Source: Mucilaginibacter rivuli
GTDB taxonomy: Bacteria; Bacteroidota; Bacteroidia; Sphingobacteriales; Sphingobacteriaceae
Reading direction: 5' to 3'
Assembly (NCBI RefSeq): GCF_019391655.1
Contig: NZ_JAHXPQ010000001.1
Location: 434,001-498,000, forward strand
Length of the DNA stretch: 64,000 bases
Shown here one piece after another: positions 54,021 through 64,000 of this stretch. Made by a program: the position numbers and the translations under genes. Under the pieces are notes generated by a model. That model was not told where the DNA came from and ran no database searches. It was given only the letters and a program-made list of their open reading frames with translations. The stretch's first letter is position 1; the number at the start of each line of letters is the position of its first letter.

Positions 54021-55574
54021 ATGAAAACATTAACATCCATAATCATAAAGGTGTCTATATTCTTTATCCTGATATTGATGATATCAAAGCTTTTCGCGCA
54101 AAGCCTACATAGCGATAACGGAAATGGTACATATACCAACCCGGTAATCCCGGCCGATTTTCCAGACCCGGATGTGGTTAAGGTAGGCGATACCTATTAT
54201 ATGGTGTCAACTACCATGTTTATTTTTCCGGGAGTACCTATTATCAAATCGCACGACTTGGTAAACTGGGAATATTGCAGCAACGCGGTACCAAGGTTTG
54301 ATTTTGGTAAGTGTTATGATCTGGAAGATTGCAACCGCTACGGGCATGGCCAGTGGGCTACCAGTATCAAGTACCATAACGGTAAGTTTTACCTCTTATT
54401 TATTACCCTTAACGAAGGTGGCTTTATGTGTACAGCATCAAAAGCCGAAGGCCCGTGGGAAGTGAAAAAATTACCCAAAGGATTTTACGACCCGGGTTTG
54501 TTTTTTGATGATGATGGCCGCATTTACGTAGCGCAGGGCTATGGCAAAATTTCGATAACAGAGGTTGATGAAAATTTAGCGCCTAAAACAAAAGACTCAT
54601 TGGTATTTACCGGCAATATACGTGGCGGGCTCGAAGGCACCCACGTTTATAAAATTAATGGCTATTATTATTTGTACAGCACTTATGGTGGCGGCAATGG
54701 CATACAGGTAGCCTTGCGGTCGAAAAATATTTATGGTCCGTATGAGCAAAAGATAGTAATAAGCGATACCACCCCCGGTGTAACATTCGGCGTGCACCAG
54801 GGCGCTTTAATACAAACCAATACCGGCCAGTGGTGGACCATGCTTTTTGTTGATAGTGGCCCATTTGGCCGTTTCCCCTCATTACAACCCGTTACCTGGG
54901 TTGATGGCTGGCCAATGGTAGGCGTTAATGGCAAGGGCGTTATCACCTACAAAAAGCCTGATGTGGGTAAAACATATCCTATAAAAACATTCCCAACATC
55001 CGATGAGTTTGACAATAAGATACCTGGCATGCAGTGGGGCTGGAACCATAATCCCGATCCGGCAAACTGGTCACTTTCGCAAAGGCCGGGTTATTTAAGG
55101 CTTACTACAGGCAGGCTTGCGCCCGATTTAACTTTGGCCCGCAATACACTCACCCAAAGGCCATTTGCAAAATACACGCAGACCACTCCTACAATAGGTG
55201 TAACCAAACTGGATGTAGACCATATGAAAGATGGCGATAATGCAGGGATAGCGGTTTTTCAGGACCCTTATGCTTATATCGCCGTAAGGCAGCACAATAA
55301 CAATAAATATATTGTGATGGTAAATAACGGTAAAACTATCGATTCGGTAGCTATCAATAAACCAACGGTGTATCTCCGTACCATAGCATCCAACGCTACT
55401 AAAAAAGCAAACTTTGAATACAGCTTCGATAATCAATCGTTCACTACTATTGGCAACGATTTGACAATGAAGTTTAACCTGAAAATATTTACCGGTAACA
55501 AATTCTGCCTGTTTAACTATGCTACCAAACAAACCGGCGGATATGTTGATTTTGATTGGTTCAGGATGGAATAG
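54021..55574 (+). CDS. GH43 with C-terminal concanavalin-like domain
   Basis: 517 aa with a signal peptide (LILMISKLFAQ). The propeller has Asp49 in ADFPDPDVV, Asp in GFYDPGLFF and Glu in GGLEGTHVY, the GH43 triad. After about residue 325 a beta-sandwich (GH43_C2/DUF1349-like, MKDGDNAGIAVFQDPYAYIAV) closes over the active site, as in larger beta-xylosidases and arabinofuranosidases. It differs from the preceding GH43 in domain build, suggesting complementary roles. Gap from the previous gene 78 bp. Confidence 0.9.
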   Translation: MKTLTSIIIKVSIFFILILMISKLFAQSLHSDNGNGTYTNPVIPADFPDPDVVKVGDTYYMVSTTMFIFPGVPIIKSHDLVNWEYCSNAVPRFDFGKCYDLEDCNRYGHGQWATSIKYHNGKFYLLFITLNEGGFMCTASKAEGPWEVKKLPKGFYDPGLFFDDDGRIYVAQGYGKISITEVDENLAPKTKDSLVFTGNIRGGLEGTHVYKINGYYYLYSTYGGGNGIQVALRSKNIYGPYEQKIVISDTTPGVTFGVHQGALIQTNTGQWWTMLFVDSGPFGRFPSLQPVTWVDGWPMVGVNGKGVITYKKPDVGKTYPIKTFPTSDEFDNKIPGMQWGWNHNPDPANWSLSQRPGYLRLTTGRLAPDLTLARNTLTQRPFAKYTQTTPTIGVTKLDVDHMKDGDNAGIAVFQDPYAYIAVRQHNNNKYIVMVNNGKTIDSVAINKPTVYLRTIASNATKKANFEYSFDNQSFTTIGNDLTMKFNLKIFTGNKFCLFNYATKQTGGYVDFDWFRME

Positions 55575-55592
55575 GAATGGTTTACACAATAA

Positions 55593-56456
<864 letters not shown>

Positions 56457-56504
56457 CTCGAATTAGTTTTTATAATAATTTATAAGGACTTTAATAATAA
56501 CATT

Positions 56505-57782
56505 ATGCATCATAGAGTAAACACTCTTTTAATATCGATAAAACCCAGGCACTCATTTGCGCGGGTAGTGATTTTAGGCTTGCTGTTGTGTATGCTTACA
56601 TTTTTTGGCTTTTCAAGGCCACCTGCTGAAAAAAAAACATCTCCACCTAAAAAAAACTGGGTAGGTACATGGGGTACAGCCCGGCAACTTGTTGAACCGG
56701 GTAATATGCCGCCCGCGCCGGGTCTGAGCAATAATACACTGCGCCAGGTGGTATGTGTATCTGTTGGCGGCAAAAACCTGCGGCTAAAGTTTTCGAACGA
56801 GTTCAGTAAAAGCCCGGTAACCATTAAATCAGTCCAGATTGCTGCTTCAATGGGTGGGAGTGTAATTGATGCAGCCACTACAAAAACTTTAAAATTTAAC
56901 GGTAAGCAAGAGGTTATTATGGATGCAGGCAGCGAACTGATTTCAGACCCCGTAGCATTTGATCTGAAACCAAGGCAGGAGGTAGCCATCACTATTTTCT
57001 TTGGCGAAACATCACCAACAGTTACAGGCCATCCGGGATCGCGTACTACATCGTACCTGCTTGCAGGAGATCATACTTTGCCTGGTGATAATTTTGCTGA
57101 TGCTGTAAAAACCGACCATTGGTATATGATAACGGGAATTGATGTGGAAGCTAAAAAAACGGCTGCGGCTGTTGTTGTTTTTGGTGATTCAATTACAGAT
57201 GGCAGAGGTTCAGGAACAAATAAACAAAACAGGTGGCCGGATATATTGGCGCAATGCCTTTTAAAAAGCAGCACCAAACAAGTTGGGGTGCTTAATATGG
57301 GTATTGGCGGTAACGCTGTGCTTAAAGGCGGGCTTGGGCCAACCGGGTTAAACCGTTTTGAACACGATGTATTGAAACAAAGCGGTGTGCACTGGCTAAT
57401 TATATTTGAAGGCGTTAATGATCTTGGTGGCACGCGGGATAGTATCGCGGCTTTCCAGGTTGCAAATTCGCTTATTGCCGCTTACCAAAAAATGATTGGC
57501 GATGCACATGCCCAGGGTATTAAGGTTTATGGCGTTACCATTACTCCGTTCAAAAAATCGGGGTATTACCGTACTTATCGTGATGCCGCCCGCACTACTA
57601 TTAATGATTGGATACGGGCGAATGGAAATTTTGATGCAGTTATTGACCTGGATAAAACCATACGCGACCCCAATGATATAGCCACTTTACTGGCCGAAGC
57701 ACAAACAGGAGATTATCTTCATCCCAATGAATTGGGCTATAAAATGTTTGGCGAAGCTGTGGATCTTTCTCTTTTCAAATAA
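56505..57782 (+). CDS. GDSL/SGNH hydrolase, probable secreted esterase
   Basis: 425 aa with a membrane/signal helix (VVILGLLLCMLTFFGF). A beta-rich N-terminal part (about 55-200) precedes an SGNH domain with VVFGDSITDGRG (Ser near residue 228), NMGIGGNA (Gly), GVNDLGG (Asn) and DYLHPNELGY (Asp/His). Relatives act on plant-polymer esters such as acetyl or feruloyl groups. It lies 48 bp after the CE6-type esterase and closes the enzyme part of the operon. Confidence 0.85.
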   Translation: MHHRVNTLLISIKPRHSFARVVILGLLLCMLTFFGFSRPPAEKKTSPPKKNWVGTWGTARQLVEPGNMPPAPGLSNNTLRQVVCVSVGGKNLRLKFSNEFSKSPVTIKSVQIAASMGGSVIDAATTKTLKFNGKQEVIMDAGSELISDPVAFDLKPRQEVAITIFFGETSPTVTGHPGSRTTSYLLAGDHTLPGDNFADAVKTDHWYMITGIDVEAKKTAAAVVVFGDSITDGRGSGTNKQNRWPDILAQCLLKSSTKQVGVLNMGIGGNAVLKGGLGPTGLNRFEHDVLKQSGVHWLIIFEGVNDLGGTRDSIAAFQVANSLIAAYQKMIGDAHAQGIKVYGVTITPFKKSGYYRTYRDAARTTINDWIRANGNFDAVIDLDKTIRDPNDIATLLAEAQTGDYLHPNELGYKMFGEAVDLSLFK

Positions 57783-58296
57783 TGGTTGATCGAATTAATC
57801 AAAAGTTTTGATATGATAAGTGTAAATCACTGCAGGCAGAATAACCATGGTTTGTTTTTAGCATTTAGCTTCATATTAATAGTCTAAATCATCTTTCCAA
57901 TATATCTAATTACTACAAAAAATGATCTTTTTTAAAGAAATATGAAGTATAATTAATTGATTATAAGGTGTTTAATTAAATTGAACATTCTTGCTACTAT
58001 ATTATACAATTGTTACATAGGCCATACCTGTACTACTTTACTTTTACAACAACCAAATATAACCTGGTATAAACCAGAGTAACCAATTTATTGAACCTAA
58101 ACCTATACATTATGAAAATGGATAGTACTTAACCCGGTCGGCTGCGGATTTGTGATCTTTTATTTTTCCGCAATCGGTTGAAATTTTGATGGCCTTGTAG
58201 CTGAATAAGTACAATACGCTGTCTGAAATTCGATCAGCATTCTGTAGCCCGGATGGCATGATTTACCTAATACAGACTTTCTCTAGTTATTTAAGC
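57783..58296. promoter_or_regulatory. Promoter region of the fasciclin-SusC-SusD genes
   Basis: A 514-bp AT-rich gap with poly-A/T runs and no gene. GCAATCGGTTG at 58170-58180 matches 10 of 11 bases of the core of the palindrome at 48112. A six-codon reading frame begins at 58111 (MKMDST, then stop) and could be a leader remnant. No clear terminator follows the GDSL gene, so read-through is possible. Confidence 0.4.
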
Positions 58297-59859
58297 ATGA
58301 TTAAAATTATACCAAAGCATTCCACTTCAAACAAAATCTGGCTCCTTATATTAATGATGGCGGCCGGTTGTTTGCTTATAAGCAGTTGCAAAAGCAGTTT
58401 TGACGATTATTACAGCAATAATTCGAATACCAAAGGCGGGTATTTATACAGCAAACTGCAAGGCAACCCCAAATTTTCAATTTTTACAGCCGGGTTAAAA
58501 CGAGCCAGTATTGATCCCTTTATATCTTCCGGAGGCTTATATACTGTTTTTGCACCTACCGATAGTGCTTTTAACGTTTACCTGAAAGCTAAAAATTACA
58601 GCACAATTAACGATGTGCCTATTGATACCTTGTTCTCTGTGTTGAGCTATCACATAGTTAACAATATGTGGTATTATTACGATTTTAAAGTTCGGTTCCA
58701 GGGCTTTCAACAAAGCTTGTTCCTTACCCGGAGTAAAAAATTTGTAAATGTGTCGGTTGCAGCACTTGATACGCTGAGTGTTAACGGCGTACCTGTTATA
58801 AAAAGTTTAAGGGATATAGGTGCAGATAATGGGGTAATACATGGCATTGGCCAGGTGTTGATACCCAATGCCAACCTTGAGCAAAAATTACTTACCGACC
58901 CGCAGCTTAACACCAGTACATTTTACCGGTTAATGAAGGTTTGCTCGGCACGTACTTATGACAGGTTTAACAGTTATGATAAAAATCACGATGGCTTGCT
59001 CGATTCTGTTTTTTACACGGCATATCCTTATCTGTCTACCGTATATACGGCAATTGAGTATCAAACCAATACTTTAGCCAGTGATCAGGGAGGCGACCCG
59101 GTTTTCACTACCATTTTAATGCCTACCAATGCGGTTTTAGATCCTATAATTGCCCCGACATTAGCCAAAATAGGAAGTACTGTTACAGATAAGATCGCAG
59201 CCCTATCACCTATCTATGCAAAAGCTGTACTCGAATCGTATTTCATAGGTTTACAGAGTGTTTCGTCAAACACACTCATTAAACGGCCAACAGTTTTAAG
59301 CACTGTTAACGGAGCAACAATACCCGCGCTCACGGCCGGGGCATTTGTAAGGCCGGATATTATTGCCAGCAACGGGGTTATTCATATCATCAATACCACA
59401 TTCCCTACCTCCGATTTGTTGAAGAGCGGCATTGGACAGGCTTTGAGCGATCCCGAACTTTCAACCTTTTGGTTAGCTGTTCAAAAAGCAGGCTTATTGT
59501 CAACCTATGGTGTAAGTTCACGGGCCGGAACGCTGTTTGCGCCAACCAACGCTGCTTTAGCAAGTGCCGGTTTAGACTTAACCGCCATGACCCTTAACGG
59601 AGCCCCGCTTACCACGGCTACATTAACCAATCTGATCAAGGTGCACATGATAAACTCCAACTTAGCCTCAACGGCACTGCCAAATGCAGTATTGGGCACA
59701 GATCTGAGTTCTACCGAACAGCTGACCTTTGATAGTACAGGTAAAAAGGTAACCAGCCCGACAGGCAATGTGGCCAACATTACATTGCCGGCGGTTGGTA
59801 TAGGCCCAAGCAATATAGGTTATGTGTACAAGATAGACCAGCTGTTGATACCACAATAA
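58297..59859 (+). CDS. Fasciclin-domain surface lipoprotein
   Basis: 520 aa from Met at 58297, preferred over 58258 because a clean lipoprotein signal follows (MMAAGCLLISSCKSS). Two fasciclin (FAS1) modules are visible: residues about 65-190 with YTVFAPTDSAFNVYL and GVIHGIGQVLIP, and about 375-520 with GTLFAPTNAALASAG and the closing YKIDQLLIP. A central region (about 190-370) resembles a third degenerate module. FAS1 modules mediate adhesion or glycan contact. In Bacteroidota they often precede SusC/D and may serve as extra surface binding proteins. Ends 46 bp before susC. Confidence 0.85.
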   Translation: MIKIIPKHSTSNKIWLLILMMAAGCLLISSCKSSFDDYYSNNSNTKGGYLYSKLQGNPKFSIFTAGLKRASIDPFISSGGLYTVFAPTDSAFNVYLKAKNYSTINDVPIDTLFSVLSYHIVNNMWYYYDFKVRFQGFQQSLFLTRSKKFVNVSVAALDTLSVNGVPVIKSLRDIGADNGVIHGIGQVLIPNANLEQKLLTDPQLNTSTFYRLMKVCSARTYDRFNSYDKNHDGLLDSVFYTAYPYLSTVYTAIEYQTNTLASDQGGDPVFTTILMPTNAVLDPIIAPTLAKIGSTVTDKIAALSPIYAKAVLESYFIGLQSVSSNTLIKRPTVLSTVNGATIPALTAGAFVRPDIIASNGVIHIINTTFPTSDLLKSGIGQALSDPELSTFWLAVQKAGLLSTYGVSSRAGTLFAPTNAALASAGLDLTAMTLNGAPLTTATLTNLIKVHMINSNLASTALPNAVLGTDLSSTEQLTFDSTGKKVTSPTGNVANITLPAVGIGPSNIGYVYKIDQLLIPQ

Positions 59860-59905
59860 TCAGCCAGGCACATCTTATAAAACTGAATTAAAAAACTCAT
59901 TAGCG

Positions 59906-62900
59906 ATGTTAAAATATAAATTAAAAAAATACATCCTTTATATAATTCCAATTGTGATAGTTTGCAGCATGGGTTTTAATGCCATGGCGCAAACCCCAAC
60001 AGTTGCAGTAATTAAAGGCTCTGTTATTGATTCGAAAGATAAATCGCCGTTACCCGGTGTTACTGTTGTTGAAGTAAACCAGAACGACAGGCAGGTAGCC
60101 GCAACCTCTACTGACGATAAGGGCCGGTATGTACTTAAAATATCCAGTAAAAGTAATAAGGTCAGGTTCTCATTTATCGGTTACCAATCTCAAACTATTA
60201 CTATTGATGATAAAACTACTATTGATGTATTGCTGAAAGAAGCACAGTCGAGAGATCTGGACGAACTTGTAGTAAGATCAAAAGTAACCGAGCGTATTTC
60301 CACAGGGTTTGGCGATCAATCTCCGCGCGATAAGATAGGCGCGGTAGCTTCTGTTACTGCTGATATGTTGGCCGGCCAACCGGTTACAACTATCGATCAG
60401 ATGATACAGGGCCAGGCGCCGGGCGTACAGGTTGTATCAAACTCGGGCGATCCGGGCGGTGGTACAAGCATCGTTATCCGTGGCCAGGGTTCTATTTCAG
60501 CCGGGAATGATCCTTTGTATGTTATTGATGGTATCCCAATCATTTCTACACCGTTTGATAACAGCAACGCTGCAGCAAACTACGCGCGTTCAAACCCGAT
60601 AGCGGATTTGAACCCCAACGATATCCAAAAAATAGATATTTTAAAAGACGCCAGTGCCGCTGCCATTTATGGTGCCAGGGCGGCAAACGGTGTAGTGCTC
60701 ATCACAACAAAACGAGGTAAACCCGGCGTAACCAGCATTATTGTTAACTCGCAGTTTTCTTTACAGCAAAGCCCGCGGCCTATCCCCGTACTTAACGCTA
60801 CCGATTATAAGGTTATGCGTTTGGAGGCGGAGCAAAATAATAATAATATTAACCCATCAACCACAACATTATTGCCTTTGGTTGATGACCCTACCTATCA
60901 AAACTTTTGGCTGTATCAATCAAATACCAATTGGTTAGCCGCGTTAAGCCGCCTGGGCTTTACACAAAACTACAACATGTCATTAAGCGGTGGCGGCGAA
61001 AGCGCCCGTTACAATTTCAGTACATCATACAGCGATGCATTGGGTTCGATGATAAACACAGGCTTTAAACGCTTTACGGGCCGATTTAACCTCGACTATA
61101 AAGTGTCGGACAGGTTACGTTTTACCGCTAATATTGCTTATTCGCGCAGTAAAACCAATAGCTACGCAAATAATGGCGGCGGTACACTTTATTACAACGC
61201 CCTGGTGCGCTCACCGGCAATGCCAATATATGATGTAAGTTATGTTGATGGCAGCTCGTTGCCTAACTATATGTCGTTAGGTGGTGTTAACGGTTCACAG
61301 GATAACCCGATAGCATTTGCCAACTCGGTTGATAATGCTTCATACAGTACCAATCTTAAACCAAATATCAGGGCCGAATTGCAGATTGCCAAAGGGCTTA
61401 AATTTACCAACAACGCTTCGCTTGATTTTGTAGGCGATAATGCCAGTTACTTTCAGCCTGCTATAGCAACCGGCGTTATCTGGAACAGTAACCAGTTTAA
61501 CCGGGTTGACACACGCGATTTTGAGCGTACACAAATGATATTTGATAACCTGTTAAGTTATACCAAAACCTTTGGTAAAAAGCTGGTTTCAAACTTTTTG
61601 TTTGGCAACACATTCAACACCTTCAAATCAAACCAATTAACGGCTCAGGCCTATGCCACTGCCGATGGCAGCATGAAAACGCTGGGTAATGGCGGTGGTT
61701 ATAACAGCATTGGTTCAAACTCTGCCACCGAAACCATCCTCTCGCAGTTTGTAAGAGCTGATATGGTTTATGCCGATACCTATGGTTTCAACTTTACCAT
61801 GAGAAGAGACGGCTCGTCTAAATTCGGGGGATCTAACAAGTATGGTTACTTCCCTTCTGTTGGTGGCTACTGGAGGCTCTCCAACAAAAAAGCCCTGAAG
61901 GATAGTAAGCTGGTATCCGATCTGAAACTAAGGGCATCATGGGGCCAGTTAGGCAACAGCGGTATCCCCAACTACGCTTACATCAGCCAGTTTGCACAAG
62001 GTACCAACTATATGGGTTTAAGCGGCGTTAGCCAAAACAACCCACAATTAAATCACCTGAAATGGGAAACCAGCGAATCAACAAACCTTGGTTTAGACGC
62101 GTCATTCTTTAAAGACAGGATTGGTATTACCCTCGAAGTGTATAACCGTATCACTAAAGATCTGTTGTATAACCTGGCTTTACCAACAACCAGCGGTTTA
62201 ACAAGCTCAATATTAACTAACCTGGGTAACATACGTAACCGTGGTATCGAGTTAAACCTTACCGGTACGCCTGTAGCGCTTAAAAACTTCAGCTGGAACA
62301 CTTCATTCAACATCGCAACCAACATCAATAAAGTGCTATCGTTACCGGGCGGTACCGTTACAACATCTGATAGTTATGGAGGCTTTACCTCGCAAATAAA
62401 AGAGGGCGATGCTTTGGGAACATATTATGGCCTGGTTTTTAAAGGTGTTTACGCGCGTGATGCTGATGCTATTGTGCACGATAAGAATGGTAACATCATA
62501 TATGAACTGGATGGGATAACCCCACGTTCATTGCATATAGGAAGCGAAACCGGGAACGTGTATAAAGGTGGCGACGCGATATTTGAAGACTTTAACCATG
62601 ATGGTATTATAAACGATCAGGATAAAGTACGTATAGGCGATGCGAATCCAAAGTTTTTTGGTGGATACAATAACACCTTTACTTATAAAAACTGGAGCTT
62701 CCGGTTCTTCATTCAATACCAATATGGTAATGATATTATCGATGGTATCCGCTTACAGCTCGAAAGCATGACCAATTCAAACAACCAGGCTTTATCTGTA
62801 CGCAGGCGCTGGCGCACACAGGGCGATGTTACCGATATCCCCCGTGCCCTGGCTACTGATACACGCAATGTTCTGCCTTCTACAAGATGGATAGAGGATG

Positions 62901-63142
62901 GTTCTTACGCGCGGATAAAGTTTGTGACATTGAGTTACAAAGTACCTGCTGCATTTTTAAGGCGCATTAACATATCAGGCCTGGATATGTTTTTTACAGC
63001 AAACAACCTGTACACCTGGACAAAATACACAGGTGCTGATCCGGAAATTTCATTGGGAAGTAACCCCGCGTTTATTGGGGTAGATCAGGGTTTAACGCCA
63101 CAAACTAAGGGTTACACATTTGGCTTTAACCTTAAATTTTAA
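59906..63142 (+). CDS. susC: SusC/RagA-type TonB-linked outer-membrane transporter
   Basis: 1078 aa with a signal peptide (GFNAMAQ). A carboxypeptidase-like regulatory domain (about 33-115) with VIDSKDKSPLPGVTVVEVNQ, a TonB-box region, a plug with IQGQAPGVQVVSNSGDPGGG and VIDGIPI, and a C-terminal barrel that ends in GYTFGFNLKF with the final Phe of BAM substrates. It imports oligosaccharides captured by SusD in a lid mechanism. Downstream susD is separated by 35 bp. Confidence 0.95.
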   Translation: MLKYKLKKYILYIIPIVIVCSMGFNAMAQTPTVAVIKGSVIDSKDKSPLPGVTVVEVNQNDRQVAATSTDDKGRYVLKISSKSNKVRFSFIGYQSQTITIDDKTTIDVLLKEAQSRDLDELVVRSKVTERISTGFGDQSPRDKIGAVASVTADMLAGQPVTTIDQMIQGQAPGVQVVSNSGDPGGGTSIVIRGQGSISAGNDPLYVIDGIPIISTPFDNSNAAANYARSNPIADLNPNDIQKIDILKDASAAAIYGARAANGVVLITTKRGKPGVTSIIVNSQFSLQQSPRPIPVLNATDYKVMRLEAEQNNNNINPSTTTLLPLVDDPTYQNFWLYQSNTNWLAALSRLGFTQNYNMSLSGGGESARYNFSTSYSDALGSMINTGFKRFTGRFNLDYKVSDRLRFTANIAYSRSKTNSYANNGGGTLYYNALVRSPAMPIYDVSYVDGSSLPNYMSLGGVNGSQDNPIAFANSVDNASYSTNLKPNIRAELQIAKGLKFTNNASLDFVGDNASYFQPAIATGVIWNSNQFNRVDTRDFERTQMIFDNLLSYTKTFGKKLVSNFLFGNTFNTFKSNQLTAQAYATADGSMKTLGNGGGYNSIGSNSATETILSQFVRADMVYADTYGFNFTMRRDGSSKFGGSNKYGYFPSVGGYWRLSNKKALKDSKLVSDLKLRASWGQLGNSGIPNYAYISQFAQGTNYMGLSGVSQNNPQLNHLKWETSESTNLGLDASFFKDRIGITLEVYNRITKDLLYNLALPTTSGLTSSILTNLGNIRNRGIELNLTGTPVALKNFSWNTSFNIATNINKVLSLPGGTVTTSDSYGGFTSQIKEGDALGTYYGLVFKGVYARDADAIVHDKNGNIIYELDGITPRSLHIGSETGNVYKGGDAIFEDFNHDGIINDQDKVRIGDANPKFFGGYNNTFTYKNWSFRFFIQYQYGNDIIDGIRLQLESMTNSNNQALSVRRRWRTQGDVTDIPRALATDTRNVLPSTRWIEDGSYARIKFVTLSYKVPAAFLRRINISGLDMFFTANNLYTWTKYTGADPEISLGSNPAFIGVDQGLTPQTKGYTFGFNLKF

Positions 63143-63177
63143 TACGCAGAACGTTTTATAAACAAAATTGATAAGAG

Positions 63178-64000
63178 ATGAATTTTATAAATATAAAAAA
63201 ACGTGGTTTGGGTTTGGCGGTAATGCTGATAGCTGTACTAAGTTTTGGCTGTGGTAAATACCTCGACCAAAAACCATCGGACTCATTAACCCGGCAGGAG
63301 TTTTTTAAAAACGAAGCCGATGCTAATGCCGCTATGATAGGTGTTTATGATGCCTTGCAAGGCTGTGTTACACAATTTTTAAGCTGGGGCGAGTACCGTG
63401 GCGATTTGATAAGCCCTACCATCCAGAGCACAACAAATTATCCGTATTACGAAGCATTTTCATCTGATAATACAACCAATATCAGCTCCGCTTCTGATTG
63501 GTCGGCAGTTTATAAAATGATCGGCCGTGCAAATATTGTTATCGAATCGGTGCCGGGCATTGTTGGTGCTGATCAGAACTTTACACAGGCAAAAAGCGAT
63601 GCGATTGTTGGTCAGGCACGTTTTTTAAGGGCGCTGGGTTATTTTTACCTGGTGCGTACCTTTAAAGAAGTGCCGCTGATATTAAGCGCATCAAGCAATG
63701 ATGATGTAAACTTCAGGTTACCAAAATCGTCAGCTGATGTGATTTTAGACCAAATTGAAACAGACCTGAGCTTTGCAGAAGGTGTAGTACCTGCACAGTA
63801 TTCAACAGACCAGGCAACCAGGGGTACCGCAACCAAAGGAGCTATTAATGCTTTGCAAACCGATGTGTACCTGTGGCGGGCCAAGTATCAGCAAGCTGTT
63901 GATGCATCACAAAAATTGCTGAACAACAGTTTATATACGTTGGTACCGGGAAGTAACTGGTTTAGCCTTTTCGCGCAAAAAAATACTTCCGAAAGCATTT
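63178..64000 (+). CDS. susD: SusD/RagB-type lipoprotein, 5' part (3' end outside window)
   Basis: The first 274 residues are present; the frame runs off the window end. A lipoprotein signal ends at FGC (Cys25). SusD features: KYLDQKPSDSLTRQEFFKNE, NAAMIGVYDALQG, KSDAIVGQARFLRALGYFYL and the TPR-like helices after NALQTDVYLWRAKY. SusD binds glycan at the cell surface and closes over SusC. It follows susC by 35 bp, as in all SusCD pairs, and likely binds xylan fragments here. Confidence 0.94.
   Translation, partial: MNFINIKKRGLGLAVMLIAVLSFGCGKYLDQKPSDSLTRQEFFKNEADANAAMIGVYDALQGCVTQFLSWGEYRGDLISPTIQSTTNYPYYEAFSSDNTTNISSASDWSAVYKMIGRANIVIESVPGIVGADQNFTQAKSDAIVGQARFLRALGYFYLVRTFKEVPLILSASSNDDVNFRLPKSSADVILDQIETDLSFAEGVVPAQYSTDQATRGTATKGAINALQTDVYLWRAKYQQAVDASQKLLNNSLYTLVPGSNWFSLFAQKNTSESI

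Noticed and set aside
58111..58131. Six-codon frame MKMDST before the fasciclin gene
   Set aside because: Could be a leader peptide but has no regulatory hairpin beside it; too short to call.

Overview
The window reads as a chromosomal segment of a Bacteroidota bacterium, most likely a Sphingobacteriaceae member close to Mucilaginibacter. Reasons: SusC/SusD outer-membrane pairs, a fasciclin lipoprotein beside them, DUF6443-type RHS proteins, Bacteroidota-style TAnnTTTG promoter boxes, few clear Shine-Dalgarno sites, and many N-termini ending in an ...AQ signal-peptidase site. Genus level is an inference; no rRNA is present.

Bases 1 to about 24,400 are an accessory island. It opens with the 3' part of a relaxase gene and an RX4H HEPN protein. 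A secreted SHOCT-domain protein is then divergent from an XRE regulator, with a double operator between them. Next comes a secreted tail-fibre-like/RHS/RHS operon that ends in a lipase-like toxin domain followed by a candidate immunity lipoprotein. A large serine recombinase module with XRE and RuvC-like partners follows, then a TraG/VirD4-type ATPase. The AT-rich stretch from 16.4 to 24.3 kb holds a SIR2-HerA (Nezha-type) anti-phage pair with two small membrane-protein neighbours, an unassigned three-gene cassette (HEPN-like plus two small proteins), and a secreted protein flanked by a 37-bp imperfect direct repeat that may mark an island edge.

Bases 24.6 to 48 kb look like ordinary chromosome. 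They carry a CzcCBA-type heavy-metal RND efflux operon with its two-component system, a TPR-Arr rifamycin ADP-ribosyltransferase fusion, a GH115 glycosidase, a fragment of a VOC-family gene, an ArsR/SRPBCC/DoxX/DUF1801 operon and a YncE-like propeller. They also carry a nuclease-like protein resembling injection-system cargo, EF-P, a formylglycine-generating-enzyme-like lipoprotein, a TonB-dependent receptor, tRNA-Cys and an S10 serine carboxypeptidase.

Bases 48.4 to 64 kb are a xylan polysaccharide utilisation locus on the + strand: GH115, GH8 (reducing-end xylose-releasing type), two GH43 enzymes, a CE6/SASA-type acetylesterase, a GDSL hydrolase, a fasciclin lipoprotein, SusC, and SusD running off the end. 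A plausible order of action is: SusC/D bind and import decorated xylo-oligosaccharides; the esterases remove acetyl groups; GH115 removes (methyl)glucuronic acid; GH43 enzymes remove arabinose or xylose; GH8 trims from the reducing end. A perfect 46-bp palindrome precedes the locus and is its most striking candidate control site.
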